From a virus, in the IMG/VR virus record IMGVR_UViG_3300043602_000232, positions 1 through 23,262 of that record: a stretch of DNA of 23,262 nucleotides; one strand, given 5' to 3'. The notes under the pieces were generated by a model. That model saw only the letters and a list, made by a program, of their open reading frames with translations, had not been told where the DNA came from and made no database searches. Below, one piece after another: positions 5,396 to 9,969 of the stretch (its first letter is position 1; every line of letters starts with the position of its first letter). A program made the position numbers and the translations under genes.

Positions 5396-5434
5396 CAGCA
5401 GGCTGTAGAGCAACGCCTGCCGGTGCGAACTCAC
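5348..5434 (-). CDS. Single-pass membrane microprotein (28 aa)
   Basis: GTG at 5434-5432 overlaps the TGA of the upstream 56-residue gene (GTGA). The product begins with a short polar stretch (SSHRQ) followed by one uninterrupted hydrophobic segment, ALLYSLLSLAIIFVLLILL, ending in RWF. It is long enough for one membrane span, with Arg and His at the N-terminal end and Arg at the other. The stop at 5350-5348 lies within the 3' end of the opposing zinc-ribbon gene. Coding status rests on the overlap start and the composition, since 28 codons is too short for codon statistics. Confidence 0.45.
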   Translation of the reverse strand: MSSHRQALLYSLLSLAIIFVLLILLRWF

Positions 5435-5601
5435 GGCTTGGGTTCGCGCAAGCGTCTAATCTCGGCGACAGCTTCCTGTGTCATCCTTGCTATATTGACC
5501 ATGGCTCTTGCTGACCGTTTGTTGTCACCATCCCGATAGCCTGCGATGGCATTACCAAGATCGAGGCCAACTCGCTCAAGTCGCTCGACGATGTCGGGCA
5601 T
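5431..5601 (-). CDS. Small helical protein (56 aa)
   Basis: ATG at 5601-5599 opens a 56-residue frame. Helical segments include VERLERVGLDLGNAIAGYR (residues 5-23), SARAMVNIARM and a charged C-terminal helix AVAEIRRLREPKP. Its TGA overlaps the GTG of the membrane microprotein. No strong ribosome site is evident, so the start is less certain. The upstream gap of 154 bases holds two hairpins. Composition is that of a real soluble protein, but no family is recognised. Confidence 0.55.
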   Translation of the reverse strand: MPDIVERLERVGLDLGNAIAGYRDGDNKRSARAMVNIARMTQEAVAEIRRLREPKP

Positions 5602-5755
5602 TAGTCTTCCACCAGAATTGCGGGTCGCGGTCGCCGGGGATTATTTGAAAGACGCCGCGACCCGCCTTAGGGAACCGCTGCTGCTAGAGGACAGCGGTCT
5701 TATCCGCTTTAATCTTTCGCCGCCGGGAGAGCAAGCCAAGCCCCGGCCAGGGTTT
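5602..5755 (-). other. Structured intergenic stretch with two hairpins
   Basis: Two inverted repeats lie in tandem. CGGGTCGCGG (5621-5630) pairs with CCGCGACCCG (5655-5664) perfectly over ten bases around a 24-base loop. ACCGCTG (5674-5680) pairs with CAGCGGT (5692-5698) around an 11-base loop. A 16-codon ORF starting MKTLAGAWL overlaps the upstream TGA at 5759 and ends at 5709, and a 42-codon frame also crosses here, but neither is convincing. Attenuation, processing or a small RNA are possible. Confidence 0.35.
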
Positions 5756-6034
5756 TCATTGGACATCAGCGCGCCGCGCGCGGCGGCTGATAGCCCTACG
5801 CTGACGTAAAGCTCCTGCACAAGCTTCGGCAAAATCTTCCGCCGACATGTCAGAGTGCTGGTCAATGATCTCCGCAACAAAAGCCAAGGTGATGCTGTAG
5901 ATCGTCCCCACCGCCTCTTGCTCTGGTACGTCAGCCAACTCGCACATCTCGTGCATATGTGCCGCGCCGCGGCGCATCTTCTCTCGGTAATCCTTGGCCA
6001 GATCGAGCAATATTCGCTTCTGCGTCGGATCCAT
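5756..6034 (-). CDS. Hypothetical helical protein (92 aa)
   Basis: ATG at 6034-6032 lies one base after the TAG of the upstream gene (TAGGATG), so translation is probably coupled. The 92-residue product is nearly all helix: ILLDLAKDYREKMRRGAA, then AVGTIYSITLAFVAEIID (residues 42-59), then AEDFAEACAGALRQRR. The middle helix is hydrophobic but followed by acidic residues, so a buried helix is more likely than a membrane span. The C-terminus is Arg-rich. I recognise no family, and the role is unknown. Confidence 0.65.
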   Translation of the reverse strand: MDPTQKRILLDLAKDYREKMRRGAAHMHEMCELADVPEQEAVGTIYSITLAFVAEIIDQHSDMSAEDFAEACAGALRQRRAISRRARRADVQ

Positions 6035-6035
6035 C

Positions 6036-6449
6036 CTACCGGCCCCCGCTGAGCACCCCGGTCCAGGTCCTGACCTCGGTGCGATCGCGCCACCATGGGG
6101 TGGCAAGATCGCTCATAATATCGCACCATTGGTAAAGAAAAGTCCCGTCGAGATCGTTACGCTGGGAGACTGCGGATTCCCGAACGACCTCGACGGGGTT
6201 CACATCAGGCGGCTCGGTGAGGTGTCTAGTCCTAACCGCCCAATGCAACTGTGATTTCGATCTTCCCGGCCGGCCGGCATACCAACACGTACGGCCGTCA
6301 ATGACACGCCAGGAATAATACTGGCCTCGTTGCTTGTCCGGCTTCGCCGGCAGGCACTCATCCGCGCGCGCCACCAAGGTCCCGACCACGACGCTGATGG
6401 CGACAGCCAGAGCACCGGCGACCAGGGCCTCAAGCTGGGTCGTCCCCAT
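6036..6449 (-). CDS. Exported or membrane-anchored protein with a WR-x2-DG-x2-CWY motif
   Basis: A 137-residue protein with an N-terminal hydrophobic segment (LEALVAGALAVAISVVVGTL, residues 6-25) ending in VARADEC. This could be a signal peptide cut after ARA or an uncleaved anchor. The outer part starts with YYSWRVIDGRTCWYAGRPGR followed by SKSQLHW. This SWR-x2-DGR-x-CWY-x-G-x-PG-x-SKS block is one I recall from small exported proteins of Bradyrhizobium and relatives. AAGGG seven bases before ATG 6449 supports the start. The last third lacks known features. A phage copy suggests capture from a rhizobial host and an envelope role. Confidence 0.65.
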   Translation of the reverse strand: MGTTQLEALVAGALAVAISVVVGTLVARADECLPAKPDKQRGQYYSWRVIDGRTCWYAGRPGRSKSQLHWAVRTRHLTEPPDVNPVEVVRESAVSQRNDLDGTFLYQWCDIMSDLATPWWRDRTEVRTWTGVLSGGR

Positions 6450-6834
6450 GGCGCGGCCCTTGCGTCAGGAACTTTGGCAACGGCTGTTGGTGCGTGAGCG
6501 CGTGCGCAACCGCGGCCTCGCCAACCTGCTCGGCGACCGGATTGGCGCGCGGCGGAATCACCGTCAGCGCTTCCTTATGTTCCTGCATGCTGGCCCGCGC
6601 GGCCTGGCATTTCTGCATGTACTCGGCGACCCGGCCGGCCATCTCTTCGTGCGCCGCGGTCAGCGCGTTGGCGATCTCCTCGGCATAAGTGGCGACCTCT
6701 TCACCCTCGCGCTTGGCCTGCGCGCCCAGCTCGCGGATTTGCTCGACCACCGTCTGCCCGCTCTCGCGGATGGCATCGGCGCTTAGCATGGCGGTTGCCC
6801 GCCGCTCCATCGTCGGTCCGTTGGCTCGCTGCAT
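6430..6834 (-). CDS. Helical/coiled-coil hypothetical protein (134 aa)
   Basis: ATG at 6834 is chosen because AAGGA lies eight bases upstream. ATG 6840 is too close to that site. The protein is mainly helix: ESGQTVVEQIRELGAQAKRE, then AEEIANALTAAHEEMAGRV (about residues 51-75) and AEYMQKCQAARASMQEH. The tail is Pro/Gln-rich and looks unstructured. The Leu/Ala heptads suggest a trimeric or dimeric coiled coil. It overlaps the next gene by 20 bases and the preceding gene by 134 bases. It resembles small phage proteins of unknown role. Confidence 0.65.
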   Translation of the reverse strand: MQRANGPTMERRATAMLSADAIRESGQTVVEQIRELGAQAKREGEEVATYAEEIANALTAAHEEMAGRVAEYMQKCQAARASMQEHKEALTVIPPRANPVAEQVGEAAVAHALTHQQPLPKFLTQGPRHGDDPA

Positions 6835-7048
6835 TATCATCGTCCTTTGTCTTTTGACGTTTGGGCTTGCGCGTGTTGCGATCGATGGCGTCGAGCTTGC
6901 GCGGGATTGCCTGAAAGCCGGGACACCCCAAAGTCTGATTGATCCGCTTCAGTTCCGCGCGAATATCCATCAGAACAGCGACGCCCGCCTGCTCCCAATT
7001 CGCCACCTTGTCCGGAAAATTCCAGTCAGCATCTTTATGGCGTGCCAC
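6701..7048 (-). CDS. Hypothetical protein with a long out-of-frame C-terminal overlap (115 aa)
   Basis: A GTG with AAGGA five to six bases upstream is chosen over a TTG further up. The first 70 residues look genuine: DADWNFPDKVANWEQAGVAV, a helix LMDIRAELKRIN, then LGCPGFQAIPRKLDAIDRN. This is a layout I recall from phage proteins of about 65-75 residues. After the KPKRQK segment the remaining 45 or so residues are Arg/Gly-rich, low in structure and overlap the next gene in another frame. That suggests loss of an original stop. Function unknown. Confidence 0.55.
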   Translation of the reverse strand: MARHKDADWNFPDKVANWEQAGVAVLMDIRAELKRINQTLGCPGFQAIPRKLDAIDRNTRKPKRQKTKDDDNAASQRTDDGAAGNRHAKRRCHPRERADGGRANPRAGRAGQARG

Positions 7049-7364
7049 TTTTGTCCTTTCGGGATATCTCGTCGACAACGGCGCCGACGATCGTGGACGC
7101 GCTGCCGTCCGCTTCCCTGGTCATCGCATGTCGGATCGTTTCGAGCGGGACATGATGCTGCAGGGCGAGCGAAAGCAGGATCGCACCATCGCGTGCGACA
7201 GCATCAAACGAACTACCCGACTTGGAGCCCGCGATGAACACCTCGGCGATCTCACCGTTAGGGAAACGTCCGATCGTGATTGTAAACGCCGTGTTCTGCC
7301 CGCCATGACGCAGCTCAAAATTCTCAGCCAAGCGACGATTCTCGAGAACGCGGCGCGTGTTCAT
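7035..7364 (-). CDS. Stand-alone TSCPD-domain protein, related to the tail of B12-dependent ribonucleotide reductase
   Basis: A 109-residue protein. From TAFTITIGRFPNGEIAEVF (residues 25-43) through GSKSGSSFDAVARDGAILLS and LALQHHVPLETIRHAM (66-81) it follows the TSCPD domain found at the end of class II ribonucleotide reductases and as stand-alone phage proteins. The TSCPD cysteines themselves are not present in the visible motif, so a binding rather than redox role is more likely. No reductase catalytic gene is in the window. It is ATGA-coupled to the winged-helix gene upstream. The domain call is fairly secure, the cellular role is not. Confidence 0.65.
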   Translation of the reverse strand: MNTRRVLENRRLAENFELRHGGQNTAFTITIGRFPNGEIAEVFIAGSKSGSSFDAVARDGAILLSLALQHHVPLETIRHAMTREADGSASTIVGAVVDEISRKDKSGTP

Positions 7365-7633
7365 CGGCGCACAAGGGCAGTCTCAATCAACCTGGCGCCT
7401 TTACGCTTGACGCGCTTGATTTTGTACGGCTCGCGGTTGGCGTTCATTTTATCGGCGAGACGGTGCACTGTGGAATTGACGATGATCCTGGCGTGATACG
7501 GCCGATCGCCGCCACGGTAGACCTTCGGCAACAGCTGCTCCGAGGTCATGGGCGCCCCAGCTGCCGCCAGGGCGTCGAACACCCGCGTCTCCGTGGGCGA
7601 ATATCCGTTGGCTCTGAGTTGAGGTTTAGCCAT
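7361..7633 (-). CDS. Winged-helix DNA-binding protein
   Basis: A 90-residue protein with a winged-helix layout. YSPTETRVFDALAAAGAPMT (residues 11-30) is helix 1 plus turn, SEQLLPKVYRGG is helix 2, and the recognition helix ARIIVNSTVHRLADKM (48-63) is followed by a wing (PYKIKRVKRKGARLIE). This resembles OmpR-type C-terminal domains and small phage regulators. Several ATGs are possible: 7633 gives a leader of about 20 bases from the promoter at 7687-7659, whereas 7645 or 7651 would be nearly leaderless. It is the first gene after that promoter. Confidence 0.7.
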   Translation of the reverse strand: MAKPQLRANGYSPTETRVFDALAAAGAPMTSEQLLPKVYRGGDRPYHARIIVNSTVHRLADKMNANREPYKIKRVKRKGARLIETALVRR

Positions 7634-7658
7634 TACGTTCCCCATGAACAAAGGGCGA

Positions 7659-7687
7659 GAAATATTTATTTATTTGTTAAATGTCAA
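7659..7687 (-). promoter_or_regulatory. Leftward promoter before the winged-helix gene
   Basis: On the minus strand a consensus TTGACA (7687-7682) is followed by a 17-base AT-only-like spacer and TATTTC (7664-7659). The local AT richness stands out against the surrounding sequence. It starts five bases after the stop of the upstream membrane-protein gene, so it creates a new transcript for the genes from 7633 leftward. Confidence 0.5.
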
Positions 7688-7691
7688 GCAC

Positions 7692-7814
7692 TCAGTAATA
7701 GCGCGCCCAGAACCAAATGGACATCAGCCACAGTGGAAGTATTGCCAAGCCCACCATCGCGACGAACGCAGTGGTCCGCCAGAACAAGTCAGAATTTAAC
7801 CGCCCCCGTAACAT
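7692..7814 (-). CDS. Single-pass membrane microprotein (40 aa)
   Basis: ATG at 7814-7812 lies inside the 3' end of the DUF7768-like gene and reads 40 codons in another frame to TGA at 7694-7692. The N-terminus is MLRGRLNSDLFWRTT, followed by a hydrophobic stretch AFVAMVGLAILPLWLMSIWF and the end WARYY. This is a typical single membrane span with positive charges on the N-terminal side. The overlap is 26 bases, and a TTG at the end of the upstream gene is an alternative start. Tiny hydrophobic proteins are frequent in phage early regions, but their function is rarely known. Confidence 0.45.
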   Translation of the reverse strand: MLRGRLNSDLFWRTTAFVAMVGLAILPLWLMSIWFWARYY

Positions 7815-8154
7815 CGCCCTGCACCGCTAACCTCATATCCACACCTCGACGTTCCTCAACCGGGATACCCGCCAGCTCGGCGATCTCCCGCGCCTGCTGC
7901 ATGCCAGGCGAAATGCCGCGATCGATATAAAGCACCATCGCCTCGGCCACGCCGACCCAGGCTAGGCCGGCGGCAATGCCAAGCTTGCGCTCGGCCACGA
8001 ATTTGTCACGCAAGATCCCTGGCTGTGTAAACAGCAAGTGCGACGCAATCGGGGCGTCCCCACGCATGACCGCATCGCGTACGCACGCCCGCGCGTAGGC
8101 GACATTGGCGTCGATGTCGCCGGCATACGGGCTCTCAAGGATAACCCGTCTCAC
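7789..8154 (-). CDS. DUF7768/DUF4406-like phage protein
   Basis: GTG at 8154-8152 overlaps the TGA of the mini-lipoprotein gene (GTGA). The 121-residue product begins RRVILESPYAGD, then NVAYARACVRDAVMRGDAPI (16-35) and SHLLFTQ. It continues with ERKLGIAAGLAWVGVAEAMV and IDRGISPGMQQAREIAE (residues 77-93). This V-ESPYAGD / N-xYAR / SHLL-TQ / GISxGM order matches a phage family with a fold related to nucleoside 2-deoxyribosyltransferase-like proteins (DUF4406, DUF7768). The S-x-GM turn would bind phosphate. Enzyme activity is not established for the family. Start and family call are well supported. Confidence 0.75.
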   Translation of the reverse strand: MRRVILESPYAGDIDANVAYARACVRDAVMRGDAPIASHLLFTQPGILRDKFVAERKLGIAAGLAWVGVAEAMVLYIDRGISPGMQQAREIAELAGIPVEERRGVDMRLAVQGDVTGAVKF

Positions 8155-8216
8155 CGCAGCGGCGCCTGGCACGCGACCAGGAGGAGCGGCAGCACGAAGA
8201 TCAGAAATATTCTCAT
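8151..8216 (-). CDS. Mini-lipoprotein (21 aa)
   Basis: ATG at 8216-8214 overlaps the TGA of the upstream gene (ATGA), and its own TGA at 8153-8151 overlaps the GTG of the DUF7768-like gene (GTGA). It is therefore tiled exactly between two coupled genes. The product starts MRIFLIFVLPLLLVAC and ends QAPLR. Residues 13-16, LVAC, form a perfect lipobox after a basic residue and a hydrophobic core. Processing would leave a six-residue lipopeptide beginning at Cys16. It is much shorter than known spanin or colicin-lysis lipoproteins. Likely location is the outer or inner membrane; the role is unknown. Confidence 0.55.
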   Translation of the reverse strand: MRIFLIFVLPLLLVACQAPLR

Positions 8217-8470
8217 AGGTCAGCCCCGCTCTCCAGTGTGGTCCAGTCCTGCCAGCTCTTTCGATCCAATGGCTTCTTCCCATGCGACGCCGAGACCCCA
8301 CAGATGCGATCCACCGCGGGCGCGACCTTTCTCAATCCAATTCTATAATCGTGATTGTAGTCCTCGGCAGTCTCGTTGATGAATCCGATGCAATCAGCCA
8401 CGAAGTTATAATAATTCTGATGCGGCAGCGCCAAGAACTCTTTCAGACGCCCTTCTTTCGTTCTAATCAT
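8213..8470 (-). CDS. Hypothetical protein (85 aa)
   Basis: AGGAGG lies five bases before ATG 8470. The adjacent ATG at 8473 is too close to it. The 85-residue product has an N-terminal basic segment, a predicted helix FLALPHQNYYNFVADCIGF (residues 12-30) and a second half with GLRKVAPAVDRICG and WQDWTTLESG. There is no signal peptide. Its TGA overlaps the ATG of the mini-lipoprotein. It is the first gene after the hairpin at 8490-8511 and may begin a coupled group with the lipoprotein and the DUF7768-like protein. Confidence 0.6.
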   Translation of the reverse strand: MIRTKEGRLKEFLALPHQNYYNFVADCIGFINETAEDYNHDYRIGLRKVAPAVDRICGVSASHGKKPLDRKSWQDWTTLESGADL

Positions 8471-8489
8471 CATCTCCTCCTAGATGAGA

Positions 8490-8511
8490 CCGGGGGCAAA
8501 AATGCCCCCGG
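8490..8511 (-). other. GC-rich intergenic hairpin without T tract
   Basis: CCGGGGGC (8490-8497), a six-base loop AAAAAT, and GCCCCCGG (8504-8511) form a perfect eight-bp stem between the ParB-like gene and the next gene. There is no following run of T on either strand, so it is a weak terminator at best. It may instead stabilise the mRNA end or be a processing site. Confidence 0.4.
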
Positions 8512-8530
8512 CCTGCCGATCGCTCAGTGG

Positions 8531-9460
8531 TCAGTGGTCAGGGTGAGCTTGCACGATCTGCCACATCTCTTTGCGAGCATCGAGTTGTGAGAGATTGAGC
8601 TTGCTGGTTGACCGCTTGTTGACGTCGAGAGCGACGCCCTTGGCCACCCACCACGGGAGGTGGTTTGGTCGCAGGCGAGCTTCCTTGGTCAGCTTGTGTC
8701 CACCGCCGTAAGTCTTGTGGACAATATCCTGCAGATCGTCTGGCGTGTGCTTCTTGAGCCAACGGCGCACGCCGACGTCGCAGTTACGTACGGTCGCATA
8801 GAGCATCGTCAGTCCGAGAACAACGATACCGTCGATGCGGCCGTGCTTGGGGCCCCAGCTCGAACGCAATGCGAAGAGAGCTTTCGTCATCGACTCACCT
8901 GAGTCGATCTCAAATGCCTTCTTCACGAAGCCGGCACCCTTGAGCACGTCTTTCGACCCACCCACGATGCCGTAGCCAGTAGCCTGGACGCTTTTGAGGA
9001 AGCCCTTGTCGACTCCTCCAATACCCTCGGCGGTCAAGCGGTTTGCCAAAGGAACTGCCTTGCGAGAGGCATTGAAGTGCTTGAACAGAAGCGCTTCCTG
9101 CTTGGGCCCGTTGGTGTCGAAGACCTGACACCGCACACGACTCTCGCCTAGTCCGCGCTTTTCCATGCCGAGCTTGCGAGTTACGCCGTCGCAAGTATAG
9201 AGCGTGGTGTCTGGTCGGCGAGACACTATCGGTGTCTGCACCATTGCAGGGCTAAAGTACTCTGCAATTTGGTCGACCAGTTTCTGGCGCGGGCGGTCCT
9301 GATAGGACCAGTCGATCTGCAGCTGGCTCAGCAGGATCTCTTCGTAACGAGGAACCTGGTCGAGCAGTTTCTGCAGCACTCGCCTCTCGGCGTCACTCAA
9401 CTGTGGCTTCACCTTTTTGGTGCGAGCCTCAGTCGCCGTCTCGTTCGCAACCTGGGTCAT
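8531..9460 (-). CDS. ParB/sulfiredoxin-fold protein (DUF6551-like)
   Basis: The start at 9460 is preferred because GGAGG lies five bases upstream, whereas ATG 9472 has no such site. The 309-residue protein has an Arg/Lys-rich lead followed by LLSQLQIDWSYQDRPR, IAEYFSPAMVQTPIVSRR and LYTCDGVTRKLGMEKRG (about residues 88-104). This follows the ParB-type nuclease fold with the DG-x-TR region in place of the DGxHR phosphate motif. After it come EALLFKHFNASRKAVP and a helical C-terminal half. DUF6551 proteins of phages and actinobacteria share this order. DNA binding or a nucleotide-dependent switch is possible. There is no ParA partner, so partition is unlikely. Confidence 0.65.
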   Translation of the reverse strand: MTQVANETATEARTKKVKPQLSDAERRVLQKLLDQVPRYEEILLSQLQIDWSYQDRPRQKLVDQIAEYFSPAMVQTPIVSRRPDTTLYTCDGVTRKLGMEKRGLGESRVRCQVFDTNGPKQEALLFKHFNASRKAVPLANRLTAEGIGGVDKGFLKSVQATGYGIVGGSKDVLKGAGFVKKAFEIDSGESMTKALFALRSSWGPKHGRIDGIVVLGLTMLYATVRNCDVGVRRWLKKHTPDDLQDIVHKTYGGGHKLTKEARLRPNHLPWWVAKGVALDVNKRSTSKLNLSQLDARKEMWQIVQAHPDH

Positions 9461-9605
9461 GATGACCTCCATGGCGTTGCGAGGTTGGGTGGTCCCTATC
9501 TTTGATCGCGAACGATCCTTATGGCCCGGACCAAATCTGGCCGCGAAGGCAAGGCCTTCACGCAGAGCCTAAACGATCAAAAAGAAACAAACAAACAAAA
9601 AATAC
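9461..9605 (-). other. Untranslated gap with two hairpins upstream of the ParB-like gene
   Basis: This 145-base gap holds GATCG-CGAA-CGATC (9504-9517) and GAAGGC-AAG-GCCTTC (9545-9559), plus an A/C-rich stretch at 9570-9603 that reads T-rich leftward just after the stop of the 9606-9806 gene. No hairpin precedes that T-rich run, so a terminator is not supported. A promoter for the ParB-like gene probably lies here, but no clear -35/-10 pair is visible. Confidence 0.35.
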
Positions 9606-9806
9606 TCATCCGTCGGCCTCAAGCGTATGCTGCAGCGTTACCCTGGCGCGATCGACCAAGCCCGCATTGAGTTCGACCAGGGCGAGCTTGAGCCCGGTGC
9701 GCAAGTCGCGAATCGCCAGGGCCTGGTCGACCATTGTCTCGCAATAGCGCTCGCCGATCCGGATCGAGCAGTCGAGCATGCGCCGCAGCTCTTCGGGGCT
9801 AGACAT
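9606..9806 (-). CDS. Small hypothetical helical protein (66 aa)
   Basis: ATG at 9806-9804 overlaps the end of the upstream SH3-like gene by eight bases. The 66-residue product is helical: PEELRRMLDCSIRIGERYCE, AIRDLRTGLKLALVEL and a last helix ARVTLQHTLEADG, with two cysteines in the first helix. There is no signal peptide or known motif. It is the last gene of the helicase operon before the structured gap, so it is probably made with the helicase and nucleases. Function unknown. Confidence 0.65.
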   Translation of the reverse strand: MSSPEELRRMLDCSIRIGERYCETMVDQALAIRDLRTGLKLALVELNAGLVDRARVTLQHTLEADG

Positions 9807-9969
9807 GGAGTTGAAACACATAGGCGGCAAACGCGCGCCGCTCACCCTCGACATAGATCGCACCGTCCTTGTCGAACGATTCGATCCGCACAATGCGACC
9901 GGTCGGAATCTGGTTGGGGTCGCCAACCCATTCCGGCCGCGGCTCAACGATGTCACCGACGCGCAGCAT
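9799..9969 (-). CDS. Small SH3/KOW-like protein (56 aa)
   Basis: ATG at 9969-9967 shares its A with the helicase stop (TAATG), which favours it over an earlier in-frame ATG at 9990. The 56-residue product reads LRVGDIVEPRPEWVGDPNQI, then GRIVRIESFDKDGAIYVEG and FAAYVFQLHV. This is a compact beta-barrel pattern in which VGDIVEP and GRIVRI are the first strands. Comparable small phage proteins follow SF2-type helicases. It may bind the helicase or nucleic acid, but that is context inference only. Confidence 0.65.
   Translation of the reverse strand: MLRVGDIVEPRPEWVGDPNQIPTGRIVRIESFDKDGAIYVEGERRAFAAYVFQLHV

Noticed and set aside
5641-5765. A 42-codon minus frame starting MSNENPGRG in the gap after the 5756-6034 gene
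   Set aside because: It has a Ser-rich tail, no ribosome site and overlaps two hairpins. It was kept as part of the structured gap instead of a gene.
5348-8216. Interpretation of the tiny membrane and lipoprotein genes as a classical holin-endolysin-spanin cassette
   Set aside because: No endolysin or two-component spanin partner is visible and the genes lie in an early-type operon, so lysis is only one of several possibilities.
8531-9460. Calling the ParB-like gene part of a plasmid partition system
   Set aside because: No ParA ATPase or centromere-like repeats are found nearby, and the family resembles DUF6551, not classical ParB.
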